Shown here one piece after another: positions 1 to 8,578 of a DNA stretch of 64,000 bases (positions are counted from its first letter, which is position 1; every line of letters starts with the position of its first letter). Source of the stretch: Flavisolibacter ginsenosidimutans (GTDB lineage Bacteria > Bacteroidota > Bacteroidia > Chitinophagales > Chitinophagaceae); contig NZ_CP042433.1 of assembly GCF_007970805.1 (NCBI RefSeq), positions 1,798,001-1,862,000 of the forward strand. The letters run 5' to 3'. Below the pieces are notes generated by a model. That model did not search any database, was not told the origin of the DNA, and was given only the letters and a program-made list of their open reading frames with translations. The position numbers and the translations under genes are program-made.

Positions 1-36
1 TAAACGCAGACCTGAACAGCGTTTCAGAGGATGACA

Positions 37-70
37 TAAAAAAACAAGGTGGCAAAAAAGCCACCTTGTC
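37..70 (-). terminator. Intrinsic terminator of tRNA-Pro
   Basis: A perfect 10-bp stem (44-53 with 60-69) has an A6 loop. Read on the minus strand it is followed by a run of seven T. It lies 9 nt beyond the 3' end of the tRNA, as expected for a Rho-independent terminator. There is no T-run on the plus side. Confidence 0.8.
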
Positions 71-78
71 CTGTTTAG

Positions 79-152
79 TCGGGAAGACAGGATTCGAACC
101 TGCGACCCCCTGGTCCCAAACCAGGTGCGCTACCGGCCTGCGCTACTTCCCG
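79..152 (-). tRNA. tRNA-Pro (anticodon TGG)
   Basis: Read on the minus strand this folds as a full cloverleaf: a 7-bp acceptor stem CGGGAAG/CTTCCCG, a D-arm with AGCGCAGGCCGGTAGCGC, an anticodon stem CCTGG/CCAGG around the loop TTTGGGA (anticodon TGG, proline), a T-loop GGTTCGAATCC and discriminator base A. The 3' CCA is not encoded, so it must be added after transcription. It decodes CCA and probably other CCN codons. A strong terminator follows directly. Confidence 0.95.
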
Positions 153-336
153 AACCTCGCCATAAAGGCAAGGGCGCAAATGTAGGCGTTTCGTCCAAAA
201 CCAACAAACATGAAACAAAACATTTTCAAAATACAATACCGCCTTACAATGCAAACCAATCGCCAGCGCTTTATGAACAACAAGCAATTGTGTCGTGGCC
301 TGATTATGGCAGCACATTTTTTCTTAACAGTGAAGT

Positions 337-723
337 ATGGCAACAATACAATTAACAGCAGAAGGCTTTAAAGAAAATATTTTTGATTACGACAAAGCAG
401 AAGAATGGAAATACAAAGGAAACTTGCCGGCCGTTGTTGATTTTTATGCCGACTGGTGCGGCCCCTGCAAAGCCGTTGCACCGGTGCTGGAAGAACTTTC
501 TAACGAATACCACGACAAGCTTTTGATTTATAAAATTGATACGGATAAGGAACAAGATTTGTCCATGCTTTTTGGCATTCAAAGCATCCCCACCATTTTG
601 TTCATTCCAGTTGACGGGCAGCCGATGATGCAAAAAGGCGCCATTCCCAAATCGGCGTTCAAACAAGTGATTGAGGAGCGACTACTGAAAACGAAGAACG
701 AACCCTCTCAATCCGCAACATAA
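337..723 (+). CDS. trxA: Thioredoxin family protein
   Basis: A 128-residue cytoplasmic thioredoxin fold without a signal peptide. The redox motif WCGPC is at residues 40-44, preceded by the usual VVDFYADW strand. The cis-proline is at 85 in SIPTI. It reduces protein disulfides with electrons from thioredoxin reductase, which is not in this window. It is longer than a classical 105-110 residue thioredoxin, having about 15 extra N-terminal residues and a charged C-terminal tail. It stands alone, transcribed away from the tRNA. The gene symbol is by family resemblance; Bacteroidota often have several paralogues. Confidence 0.9.
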   Translation: MATIQLTAEGFKENIFDYDKAEEWKYKGNLPAVVDFYADWCGPCKAVAPVLEELSNEYHDKLLIYKIDTDKEQDLSMLFGIQSIPTILFIPVDGQPMMQKGAIPKSAFKQVIEERLLKTKNEPSQSAT

Positions 724-733
724 ATTTCGTGGA

Positions 734-913
734 TTAATCTCTCTCCGTTTGCGCCTCTTTAAACTGTTGTTCTTTTTCCAGTTCTTCCTCAGCCTGGTGA
801 ACGTCTTGCTTCACCAGCTGATTATTTTCAAACGGATTGTTTGCCGGTTCTGCCAATGGCTTACTGACCGTTTGGGTTTGCGTTTTTTCCGGTTGATTTT
901 TTTCTGCATTCAT
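734..913 (-). CDS. Small hydrophilic protein, 59 aa
   Basis: An intact 59-codon frame (ATG at 913, TAA at 734) fills most of the space between the thioredoxin gene and a hairpin at 935-964. The product is very polar, rich in Gln, Glu, Asn and Lys, with a Gln/Thr/Pro-rich first third and a strongly charged, probably helical second half (AEEELEKEQQFKEAQTERD). It has no Cys, no Trp and no membrane segment. I do not recognise a family. Position between two terminator-like structures and sensible amino-acid use support a real gene, but short length keeps confidence moderate. Confidence 0.5.
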   Translation of the reverse strand: MNAEKNQPEKTQTQTVSKPLAEPANNPFENNQLVKQDVHQAEEELEKEQQFKEAQTERD

Positions 914-934
914 TTTCTATGAATTTCTTTTATA

Positions 935-964
935 GAAAGAATCCCGCCAGAGCGGGATTCTTTC
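935..964 (-). terminator. Hairpin downstream of the low-complexity secreted protein gene
   Basis: A perfect 13-bp stem (935-947 with 952-964) with loop CAGA sits 22 nt past the stop codon of the minus-strand gene at 987-2123. No long T-run follows on either strand, so it may act as a weak terminator or as an mRNA-stabilising hairpin. Confidence 0.55.
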
Positions 965-986
965 GTAAGGAAAAGTTTTACTTCGT

Positions 987-2123
987 TTACTGTTGATTCG
1001 TTGTGGACGAACCGTTGGTTGTCTTCGTTTTTATTTTTGTTTTGTTCTCCGTGCTCTTGATTTTTGTTACTGTTCCGTCGCTGTTCTGAATTTTTGTTTT
1101 TGACTTTGATTTGCCGTTGCTCATGTTGTCATCACCAGTGGTTGTTTGCATGTCTGTGCTGGTGTTGACGCCTGCTGACGTGTTGTTTTTGTGATTGCCC
1201 GTGTAGTGTTTACCGTTGGGGTTAGAACTCGTATCGGCAGCGTTCATGTTCATGTTTTCATCACCCATGGCTGCGTTTGCACTACTGGAAGTCATGTTCG
1301 TCGTGTCAACACGCCAAACACTTGCTACCGAACTTCCGTCTTCGTTCAAATAATCGTTATGCACCTGTCCGCGGTCAATCAAACCAATTTGATAGGCACT
1401 TTTGCCCTCGGCTGTTTTTACCATACCAATGGAATAAAGGTGCGCACCGTATTTCTGCAAGGCTTTGTCAATAACGTCTTCAGGTACATAGGTTTCAATC
1501 ACCGGCAGGGAAAGTGAATAACCGTTGCCACGCTGGTCGTAAAAATATTGTGTCATGCGGCCGTTGCGAACGTAATAGGTATTGAACCAATCGCCATACT
1601 GATTCCAGGTGTATTGATTTGTTGCCGCACCCGGAAAGTCTTTACCAAAATTTGTCTGCACGTTCCAGGGCAAGGCCGTTACGGCTGTTCCGTTATAGGC
1701 ACTGTACGAGTTACTGGAATTCATGCTTCCGTTTGCATTCATGTCGGTGGTGTTGGCGTTGTTCATTGAACCGTTATTCATGCTCGTGCTGCCATTCACG
1801 TTGGTGTTCATGTTTCCACTGTTATTCCAGATGCCGTAGCTGTTCCATCCCCAGTAGGGCGATGTGCCCGGCGCCCACGATGTGCTAACGTTTGTTGTGT
1901 TAACCTGAGAATTCGTCGTTGTATTCATGGGATCGCTGGTCGAGTTCGTCGTCGTTGCTGGGTTGGTAGTCGTTGGAGATACCGTGGGATTTGTTGGCGT
2001 TGTTGTTGGCGATGTCGTCGGGCTTGTTGGCGTGGTCGGTGTAGTTGGTGTTGTCTGGGCAAACATCGCCATACTGCTGCCGGCCATTAACATCGCTAAG
2101 AATGTTTTTTTCATATTTTTCAT
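987..2123 (-). CDS. Secreted low-complexity protein with PepSY-like core
   Basis: A 378-residue exported protein. A signal peptide is visible at residues 1-22 (KKTFLAMLMAG...AMFAQ). It is followed by about 35 residues made almost only of T, P, S and N, then an Asn/Ser/Thr/Met-rich stretch to about 145. A folded-looking core at about 147-285 has regular aromatic residues and the pattern LPVIETYVPEDVIDKALQKYG, resembling the periplasmic PepSY-like/DUF2874 type of two-strand-plus-helix repeat. The tail is again Asn/Thr-rich and ends in a lysine-rich KTKIKT repeat. The T/P tracts look like a cell-surface spacer. Function unknown; the PepSY resemblance is by eye only. Confidence 0.7.
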   Translation of the reverse strand: MKNMKKTFLAMLMAGSSMAMFAQTTPTTPTTPTSPTTSPTTTPTNPTVSPTTTNPATTTNSTSDPMNTTTNSQVNTTNVSTSWAPGTSPYWGWNSYGIWNNSGNMNTNVNGSTSMNNGSMNNANTTDMNANGSMNSSNSYSAYNGTAVTALPWNVQTNFGKDFPGAATNQYTWNQYGDWFNTYYVRNGRMTQYFYDQRGNGYSLSLPVIETYVPEDVIDKALQKYGAHLYSIGMVKTAEGKSAYQIGLIDRGQVHNDYLNEDGSSVASVWRVDTTNMTSSSANAAMGDENMNMNAADTSSNPNGKHYTGNHKNNTSAGVNTSTDMQTTTGDDNMSNGKSKSKTKIQNSDGTVTKIKSTENKTKIKTKTTNGSSTTNQQ

Positions 2124-2392
2124 TTTTTGTTAGCAATAAAATTTCAAGGTTTCCTTATACAAGGAGTATGCCCACAAACAAAAAAAGCCCGGCAATGGGG
2201 AAAAGAATTTTTCAAAATCCACTCTAAAATTTGTTCAGTTCGCTGTGCGGGTCTGTAAGTTTGCGGCGAACTCTTGAAGAAAGAGATTCAGCCGCTGTCA
2301 ATCTGACAAAAAAGAAAAGCTTGGAACAGAGCTTGCTAATACGCAGCGTTGCACGAAACATTCATTTATAATTTTTAATCCTTAATTAAAAT

Positions 2393-4285
2393 ATGGTACA
2401 GGAAAAAGGCACAATCTCCATCCACACGGAGAACATCTTTCCCATCATCAAAAAATTTTTGTATTCTGATCATGAGATCTTTTTGCGAGAGTTGGTAAGC
2501 AATGCCGTGGATGCCACGCAAAAAATTAAACGCCTTTCCTCGCTCGGCCAGTACAACAAAGAGCTTGGCGATTTAACCGTTGACGTTTCGTTCGATGAAA
2601 AAGCAAAGACCATCACCGTGTCCGACAAAGGCATTGGAATGACGGCGGATGAAATCAAAAAATACATCAACCAGATTGCGTTCTCTGGCGCAACGGAATT
2701 CATGGAGAAGTTTAAAGAAGCCAAAGATGCCAACGAAATCATTGGCCGTTTTGGTCTTGGGTTTTATTCGGCATTTATGGTTGCCGATAAAGTGGAGATT
2801 CAAACTCTTTCTTACCAGGAAGGCGCCGAACCGGCACGCTGGGTTTGCGACGGCAGCACCGAATTTGAAATCACGGAAGGCAATAAAACAGAACGCGGCA
2901 CCGACGTTATTCTTTATATAAACAGCGAGAACGAAGAGTTTTTAAACAAATGGAAGTTGCAGGAAATTCTGGATAAATACTGCAAGTTCCTTCCCGTGCC
3001 CATTAAGTTTGGAACAAAGACCGAACACGAAGAAGACGGCGTTGACGAGAAAGGCGAAAAGAAATGGAAGGATGTGGAAGTGGACAACATCATCAACACC
3101 ACGAATCCGATCTGGACGAAGCAGCCTTCGGAATTAACCGACGAAGATTATTTGAAGTTCTACCGCGAACTCTACCCGATGAGCGAGGAACCTTTGTTCT
3201 GGATTCATTTGAACGTGGATTATCCCTTCCATCTTACCGGCGTGCTTTATTTTCCGAAAATCAAAAACGAGTTTGAGATTCAGAAAAACAAGATAAAGCT
3301 TTTCTCCCGCCAGGTTTTTATTACAGATGAAGTAAAAGATATCGTCCCCGAATTTTTAATGTTGCTACACGGCGTGATTGATTCGCCGGACATTCCGCTG
3401 AACGTTAGCCGCTCCTTTTTGCAAGCTGACAGCAACGTGAAAAAAATTGCGAGCTACATTACCCGCAAGGTTGCTGATAAACTAAACGAACTCTTCCGCA
3501 AAGACCGCAATGCTTACGAAGAAAAATGGAAAGACATTGGCCTCTTTGTGAAGTACGGCATGATCACCGAAGAAAAGTTTTATGAAAAGGCAAAAGACTT
3601 TGTGCTGTTGGTGAACACAAAGAGCGAACACTACACACTTGAAGAATACAATGCGAAAGTGAAAGACTTTCAAACCGGCAAGAACGGCACGACGGTTTAT
3701 CTCTACACCACAGACGCAGAGAAGCAACACAGCTATGTGCAAGCCGCCAACAAAAAAGAGTACGATGTGTTGGTGATGGACGCGCCGCTCGACAACCACT
3801 TTATGCAGCAGCTTGAAATGAAGCTGGAAAAAATCTCATTTAAGCGTGTGGATGCGGATGTGATTGATAAGTTGATTGAAAAAGACGATGCGCAGAAGCA
3901 TGACCTCACCGAAGACGAGTCGAAAAAACTGAAAGAGATTTTTGAAAGGGCAATCAACAATCCAACCATGAAAGTGGAAGTAGAAAGCCTGTCAAGCGAA
4001 AGCCTGCCGGTAACCATCACGATGGAAGAATGGATGCGCCGCATGAAGGACATGGCCCGCATGGGCGGTGGCGGCATGGGCTTTTACGGTTCGCTGCCCG
4101 ACAGCTACAAAGTTGCGGTAAACGGCAATCACAAGCTCGTTACAAAAATGCTGCAAAGCGACGAAGCACACGCAACACAGTTGGCAAAACAGGTCTTTGA
4201 TCTTGCCCTGCTTTCGCAAGGCATGTTGAAAGGTGCTGACCTGACTTCATTCATTGAGCGCAGCGTCAACGTAGTCACAGAATAA
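2393..4285 (+). CDS. htpG: Molecular chaperone HtpG (Hsp90)
   Basis: A full-length 630-residue bacterial Hsp90, an ATP-driven cytosolic chaperone dimer. The GHKL ATPase domain shows the motif LRELVSNAVDA (catalytic Glu33), SDKGIGM (Asp79 binding adenine) and GRFGLGFYSAF (118-128, ATP lid). The middle domain carries the catalytic-loop region around NVSRSFLQ. The C-terminal dimerisation region ends near residue 625. The start ATG at 2393 gives the usual MxxKGTISIHTENIFPIIKK-like beginning. It is monocistronic, ended by a good terminator at 4306-4340. No CIRCE-type element is seen upstream. Confidence 0.97.
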   Translation: MVQEKGTISIHTENIFPIIKKFLYSDHEIFLRELVSNAVDATQKIKRLSSLGQYNKELGDLTVDVSFDEKAKTITVSDKGIGMTADEIKKYINQIAFSGATEFMEKFKEAKDANEIIGRFGLGFYSAFMVADKVEIQTLSYQEGAEPARWVCDGSTEFEITEGNKTERGTDVILYINSENEEFLNKWKLQEILDKYCKFLPVPIKFGTKTEHEEDGVDEKGEKKWKDVEVDNIINTTNPIWTKQPSELTDEDYLKFYRELYPMSEEPLFWIHLNVDYPFHLTGVLYFPKIKNEFEIQKNKIKLFSRQVFITDEVKDIVPEFLMLLHGVIDSPDIPLNVSRSFLQADSNVKKIASYITRKVADKLNELFRKDRNAYEEKWKDIGLFVKYGMITEEKFYEKAKDFVLLVNTKSEHYTLEEYNAKVKDFQTGKNGTTVYLYTTDAEKQHSYVQAANKKEYDVLVMDAPLDNHFMQQLEMKLEKISFKRVDADVIDKLIEKDDAQKHDLTEDESKKLKEIFERAINNPTMKVEVESLSSESLPVTITMEEWMRRMKDMARMGGGGMGFYGSLPDSYKVAVNGNHKLVTKMLQSDEAHATQLAKQVFDLALLSQGMLKGADLTSFIERSVNVVTE

Positions 4286-4305
4286 GATTGAAGTTTTTCT
4301 TCACC

Positions 4306-4340
4306 AAACCGCAATCACTGGAAATGGTTGCGGTTTTTTT
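4306..4340 (+). terminator. Terminator of htpG
   Basis: A 9-bp stem AAACCGCAA/TTGCGGTTT (4306-4314 with 4328-4336) is followed by T4, 20 nt after the htpG stop codon. Confidence 0.85.
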
Positions 4341-4361
4341 GTGCCAGAAGTTCGGCTATCC

Positions 4362-4396
4362 ATTAAGCGCCTGTTGCGTCGCACTCTTGTGCGTTC
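4362..4396 (+). repeat. Dispersed repeat R, copy A
   Basis: Contains the core GTTGCGTCGCACTCTTGT preceded by ATTAAGCGCCT. Further copies are at 4497-4543 (inverted), 12164-12224 and 13143-13202 (inverted). Copies A and B face each other across about 100 bp that hold only a hairpin and no gene. Confidence 0.85.
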
Positions 4397-4425
4397 GAAA
4401 CATTACTCAACTTTTTTTAACCCCA

Positions 4426-4460
4426 AACAACACAGAGACGCTGTGTCCTCTGTGTTGTTT
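4426..4460. repeat. 13-bp perfect hairpin between R copies A and B
   Basis: AAACAACACAGAG (4426-4438) pairs exactly with 4448-4460 around a 9-nt loop. It lies midway between the inverted R copies A and B and between htpG and the convergent small gene. It could add to bidirectional termination, since T-rich sequence follows on the plus side. Confidence 0.7.
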
Positions 4461-4496
4461 TCCTTTGTGTTCTCCTTGATTATCTACTTGCTGAAT

Positions 4497-4543
4497 AACG
4501 AACAAAGCGCACAAGGGTGCGACGCAACGAAAGTTTAATAGAA
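4497..4543 (-). repeat. Dispersed repeat R, copy B
   Basis: Read on the minus strand this has ATTAAACTTTC then the core GTTGCGTCGCACCCTTGT and TTCGTTATTCAGC. The last word TTATTCAGC also follows copy D at about 13 kb, so the shared unit is longer than the core. Confidence 0.85.
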
Positions 4544-4569
4544 TTATTAAAGCCGGCAACAAAAATCAC

Positions 4570-4794
4570 CTACAAATATTTAAATACTTGTTGCCGGTAT
4601 TTTTCCAGGGCTTCCAGCGTGTCCATTTCATCAAATTTGTTCAGCTTACCAGACCTTTCTTTTCGAGCAAGTATCACTTTGGCACCGTTCACAATTGCAC
4701 TTTTTGCCCGGGTAAAAATGTTCTCCAGCGCATCCACATTGCTGATGGTTTGCAACTCTTCAATTTGCCCTACGTTGATGGTATAATCGTTCAT
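4570..4794 (-). CDS. Conserved-looking small protein, 74 aa
   Basis: A 74-residue soluble protein with alternating polar and hydrophobic residues, predicted mostly helical (LENIFTRAKSAIVNGAKVIL, then TLEALEKYRQQVFKYL). It has no signal peptide and no Cys or Trp. It is transcribed divergently from rarA with 78 bp between the start codons and ends just after repeat copy B. The opposite-strand frame that runs through it is only the upstream extension of rarA and has no family-like sequence. I do not recognise a family. Confidence 0.65.
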   Translation of the reverse strand: MNDYTINVGQIEELQTISNVDALENIFTRAKSAIVNGAKVILARKERSGKLNKFDEMDTLEALEKYRQQVFKYL

Positions 4795-4872
4795 AAAAAT
4801 TGTGGCGCAATGTTACAATCAATCCCGGCTATCTTTCAAGAATCCCGCCAATCTGCGGTTAAATTTGAAGCC

Positions 4873-6138
4873 ATGAACGCAACACCCTTGGCCGAACGCA
4901 TGCGGCCGCAAACACTGAATGATTTGGTAGGACAGGAACACCTCACCGGCAAAGGCAGCATTCTTCGAAACGCAATTGAACGCGGCAAAATTCCTTCGAT
5001 GATTTTGTGGGGACCGCCGGGTACGGGCAAAACCACCATCGCCAACATCATTGCCCACACGCTTAACGTTCCGTTCATTCAACTCAGCGCTATCAGCGCC
5101 GGTGTAAAGGAAGTACGCGACGCCATCGCCGCAGCAAAAAATGCAGAAGGGACCATTTTATTTATTGACGAAATACACCGCTTCAATAAAGGCCAGCAGG
5201 ATGCTTTGCTGGGTGCCGTGGAGAAAGGCACCATCACGTTGATTGGCGCCACCACTGAAAACCCTTCGTTTGAAGTGAACAGCGCCTTGTTGAGTCGCTG
5301 CCAGGTGTACGTATTAAAGCCTTTGGAAGAAGCAGATTTGATAAAGCTTCTACAGCAAGCGATGGAAAAGGACGAAGAACTGAAAACAAAAAAAATTGAC
5401 CTGAAAGAAACAGAAGCTTTGCTGACAATCTCGGGAGGCGATGCAAGAAAGCTTTTGAATTTGTTTGAATTGGTTGTTGATGCGATGAGCAATAAAAAAC
5501 AAATCATTATCAGCGATGACGACGTGATGAAAATTGCGCAACAACGCATTGCGCTTTACGACAAAACCGGCGAGCAGCATTACGACATCATTTCAGCCTT
5601 CATCAAGTCCATGCGCGGTTCCGATCCGAACGGTGCGATTTATTGGTTGGCGCGAATGATTGAAGGCGGTGAAGACGTAAAGTTCATTGCGCGGCGCATG
5701 GTCATTTTTGCAAGCGAAGACATTAGTAATGCCAATCCAACCGCGATTGTTTTGGCCAATGCCTGCTTTGAAGCCGTGAACAAAATCGGCTACCCCGAAG
5801 CAAGAATCATCCTGGCACAATGTGCTACATATTTGTCTTCTTCGCACAAAAGCAACGCATCTTACATGGCCATTGAAGAAGCGCTGGGTACCGTGCGCAA
5901 GAACGGCGACCTGCCCGTGCCGCTGCACGTACGTAATGCGCCTACCGGCCTAATGAAACGCATGGGTTACGGGAAGAACTACAAGTATGCGCACAGTTAT
6001 GAAGGCAATTTTACCGAGCAGGAATTTTTGCCGGATGAAATCAAAGGCACAACGTTTTACGATCCGGGAAAGAACCCGAGAGAAGAAGAACTGCGAAAGT
6101 TTTTGAGAAGCTTGTGGAAAGAGAAGTACGGGTACTAA
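4873..6138 (+). CDS. rarA: Replication-associated recombination protein A (RarA/MgsA AAA+ ATPase)
   Basis: A 421-residue clamp-loader-like AAA+ ATPase acting at stalled replication forks. It begins with the family signature PLAERMRPQTL...GQEHL. Walker A GPPGTGKTT is at 47-55, Walker B ILFIDEIH at 95-102, and sensor 1 IGATTENPSFEVNSALLSRC follows. The C-terminal half (SDPNGAIYWLARMIEGGEDVKFIARR...) is the RarA tetramerisation region. I chose ATG 4873 because the signature starts there. An in-frame ATG at 4810 would add 21 residues; the frame open further upstream to 4588 lies over the minus-strand gene and is not family-like. Confidence 0.93.
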   Translation: MNATPLAERMRPQTLNDLVGQEHLTGKGSILRNAIERGKIPSMILWGPPGTGKTTIANIIAHTLNVPFIQLSAISAGVKEVRDAIAAAKNAEGTILFIDEIHRFNKGQQDALLGAVEKGTITLIGATTENPSFEVNSALLSRCQVYVLKPLEEADLIKLLQQAMEKDEELKTKKIDLKETEALLTISGGDARKLLNLFELVVDAMSNKKQIIISDDDVMKIAQQRIALYDKTGEQHYDIISAFIKSMRGSDPNGAIYWLARMIEGGEDVKFIARRMVIFASEDISNANPTAIVLANACFEAVNKIGYPEARIILAQCATYLSSSHKSNASYMAIEEALGTVRKNGDLPVPLHVRNAPTGLMKRMGYGKNYKYAHSYEGNFTEQEFLPDEIKGTTFYDPGKNPREEELRKFLRSLWKEKYGY

Positions 6139-6215
6139 CAAGATTGTAAATTGAAAACCGCGAAGGTCCGCCACAAACAAAAATTATCTTAAACAGAACA
6201 AGTGAAAATAACTCT

Positions 6216-7091
6216 ATGAAGCAAGTTCTCTTCCTTTCACTATCAACCTTGTTGTCTTTGCTTTCATCAGGGCAAGTTAAAACAAACACCAACCAAAGCA
6301 AGCCATTGGTGACTGGTGAAGTGGATGAAATTCAATCTTCCATTCTCTCTGAAAAAAGAACGCTGAATATTTATTTGCCGGACAGCTATAAAGCGAACGA
6401 TACGGCAACCTATCCGGTTGTTTATCTTTTGGACGGCGGAACAGACGAGGATTTCTTACACATTGCAGGGCTTTACCAGTTCAACAGCTTTCCCTGGATA
6501 AACCGCGTTCCTCCCTCTATTATCATTGGCATTGTCAATACCGACAGAAAGCGGGACATGACGTATCCGACAAAGGACACAGCGGCTAAAAGAAGGTATC
6601 CAAGCTCGGGCCATTCCGACAAATTTATCAACTTCATTGAAAGAGAACTACAACCTTACGTTCGAAAGAAGTTTCGGATAAATTCTTCCGCAACCATCAT
6701 TGGCGAATCACTTGGCGGACTCCTGGTTACAGAAATATTACTGAAGAAGCCGGCTCTCTTCAACAACTACATCATTGTCAGCCCAAGCCTTTGGTGGGAC
6801 AATGGCTCCTTGTTGAACCAATCCGCTGATAAATTGCGGACATTGCTTTTACAAAAGACAACTGTTTACATCGGGGTGGGCAAGGAAGGCCTTACACCAG
6901 GAGACAAGCCTCGCGTTATGGAAGTAGATGCTAATTTATTGGCTGATAAAATCCGAAGTGTAAAAAATAAAAACCTTACGGTTTACTTCGACTACCTGCC
7001 GGAAGAAAATCATGCAACCATTATGCACCAAGCCGTTTTTAATGCCATACGTCTCATGCAACCCCAACCCGCACCCGGCACTGAAAATTGA
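6216..7091 (+). CDS. Secreted alpha/beta-hydrolase esterase (esterase D/Fes-like)
   Basis: A 291-residue putative esterase of the PF00756 type. Residues 1-19 form a signal peptide. The fold shows the strand PVVYLLDGG (67-75), the nucleophile elbow GESLGG (163-168, Ser165), SPSLWWDN (oxyanion/cap region) and the catalytic His at 266 in ENHAT. Relatives hydrolyse siderophore esters, S-formylglutathione or cell-wall esters; substrate cannot be told from sequence. It follows rarA by 77 bp on the same strand but is probably independent, having its own spacer. Confidence 0.85.
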   Translation: MKQVLFLSLSTLLSLLSSGQVKTNTNQSKPLVTGEVDEIQSSILSEKRTLNIYLPDSYKANDTATYPVVYLLDGGTDEDFLHIAGLYQFNSFPWINRVPPSIIIGIVNTDRKRDMTYPTKDTAAKRRYPSSGHSDKFINFIERELQPYVRKKFRINSSATIIGESLGGLLVTEILLKKPALFNNYIIVSPSLWWDNGSLLNQSADKLRTLLLQKTTVYIGVGKEGLTPGDKPRVMEVDANLLADKIRSVKNKNLTVYFDYLPEENHATIMHQAVFNAIRLMQPQPAPGTEN

Positions 7092-7183
7092 AGAATGGTC
7101 CGCCTTGAGAGGCGCAACAAATAAAAACGAGCAGAATGGTCACATTGTGTCTTGCGGTCTAATCCTCAATAATTGAAAGAGAC

Positions 7184-7393
7184 ATGAGATTCTTTAAAGC
7201 CGATATATCTATCATTGACATTAACCCTTTCGTGCTTTTGCCGCAGACCGTTTTGCAAAGCATTGTGAAAGAAGTAAAACAAAAGTTTGACAGTCTTTCG
7301 TCTTCGCAGCAAAAAAGAAATTGCACGTTACATCAACAACCTGGAAACGGAAGAACCCGTTGACCGCAACGTAGCCAAAGCAATTGGCTTTTA
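7184..7393 (+). pseudogene. Remnant of a YdeI/OmpD-associated (DUF1905) family gene
   Basis: From ATG 7184 the frame gives the N-terminal start of the DUF1905/YdeI family (ADISIIDINPFVLLP...VLQSIVK). It then jumps to the family's C-terminal helix (KEIARYINNLETEEPVDRNVAKAI) in another frame. About 100 central residues are missing. A run of six A at about 7310-7315, where five would keep the frame, shifts the reading frame, and a TAG at 7391 cuts off the usual last residues. Read as is, translation stops at an in-frame TGA after about 59 codons. I infer an internally deleted, frameshifted pseudogene; the intact family takes part in stress or bacteriocin tolerance. Confidence 0.75.
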
Positions 7394-7399
7394 GAGCAA

Positions 7400-8494
7400 T
7401 CAGCGTTTTATTGGCCGCAATAAACCGCGATGTTTTTCATGCGCTGTTGCGTGGACCTGCCTCTTCTTTCTTATTGCGCCATCGTCCTCAATCACCAAAC
7501 GGCTTTCCGGAAAATCTTCTTTTGTTAACTGCCGCATTTTGTCAATCACCGCGCCGCTTTCGTCCAATACCGGCCCGCCCTCTCCTACTTGCTTTGCGGC
7601 AATGATTTCACCGCGCAAAAACTTGCCGTCTTTGTCAACAAATACTTTGATGATGGGCGCAAGGCCGGCTTCGCCTTTTAAATTAAAGCGACCATAAGTG
7701 GCAAAGTTGCCAAGACTGTATGCAATAAAACGACCCTTGTACAAATCTACCGCTCTTGCTACATGCGGACCGTGACCAAATACCACGTCAGCACCTGCGT
7801 CAATTACCATGCGGGCAAAGCCGTAAACATCGCCCCTGTCTTCGCCTACAAATATTTCGTGCTCTCGCGGTACGTGTCGTTTTGTTCGCCCTTCGGCACC
7901 GCCGTGAAAAGAAACGATCACGATGTCGCAAAGACTGTCCAGATAAGAAACAATCTTTTGCGCCGCTTTGAGGTTGTTGATGCTTTGCGTTCCGTAGTTC
8001 GGCGCAAAACACACAAGGCCATATTTGATGCCGCCTTTCTCCAAAATAACAAATGGTTTTTTGATGGTTCCCGAAGAAGCTATGCCTGCGTCTTGCAAAA
8101 TCTGCATCGTTCGTTCCCTTGCTTCCGGACCAAAATCACCGCTGTGATTGTTGGCAACGCTCATCAAATCGAAACCTGCTTTTTTTAAATATTGTGCGTA
8201 ACGTTCCGGCGATTTAAACGCAAAGCACAGTGCCGAATCCCGGCATTGCTTCGGCGTGCCCGTGCTGTCAAACAGCGTTCCTTCGTGGTTGCCGAACGTA
8301 ACATCCGCATTGCGCAAAATTTTTTCAACGGGTTTCAATAAATACTTGCCGTCATCAGGCGGCAAATACCCGCTTGGATACCAGGTACCCAACATTACGT
8401 CGCCCACACTGATAACGGTAATTGTATCTTTTTTTGTTTGCGAAAAAGAAAGCAACGCTACAGAAAGAAAGAAGCCGGAAAACAACGTTCTCAT
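7400..8494 (-). CDS. CapA/PgsA-family metallophosphoesterase-like protein
   Basis: A 364-residue exported protein (signal peptide about 1-19). It carries the CapA fold motifs of the calcineurin-like superfamily: SVGDVMLG (29-36), GNHEG (68-72), ANNHSGD (114-120), SFHGG and FGHGPHV. Family members include the poly-gamma-glutamate capsule protein CapA/PgsA, but many act on unknown substrates and no capBC is nearby. The last about 20 residues after IRKK are atypically basic and lie next to the decayed gene at 7184-7393, so the 3' end may have been altered by the same deletion. It is divergent from the M28 peptidase gene. Confidence 0.85.
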   Translation of the reverse strand: MRTLFSGFFLSVALLSFSQTKKDTITVISVGDVMLGTWYPSGYLPPDDGKYLLKPVEKILRNADVTFGNHEGTLFDSTGTPKQCRDSALCFAFKSPERYAQYLKKAGFDLMSVANNHSGDFGPEARERTMQILQDAGIASSGTIKKPFVILEKGGIKYGLVCFAPNYGTQSINNLKAAQKIVSYLDSLCDIVIVSFHGGAEGRTKRHVPREHEIFVGEDRGDVYGFARMVIDAGADVVFGHGPHVARAVDLYKGRFIAYSLGNFATYGRFNLKGEAGLAPIIKVFVDKDGKFLRGEIIAAKQVGEGGPVLDESGAVIDKMRQLTKEDFPESRLVIEDDGAIRKKRQVHATAHEKHRGLLRPIKR

Positions 8495-8578
8495 GGAAAG
8501 AATAAACAGGTCATCAATAAAAATAGAATAAAAGATTCAATGCAGCGGAGTGCTTATTTTAGTCGAAATTTTTCCTTC

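Noticed and set aside
1191..1888. Plus-strand frames over the low-complexity secreted protein
   Set aside because: They are antisense shadows with Cys/Arg/His-rich composition typical of reversed Asn/Thr codons.
4588..4872. 95-residue N-terminal extension of RarA
   Set aside because: It lies over the divergent 74-codon gene, has no RarA-like sequence, and the family signature starts at 4873.
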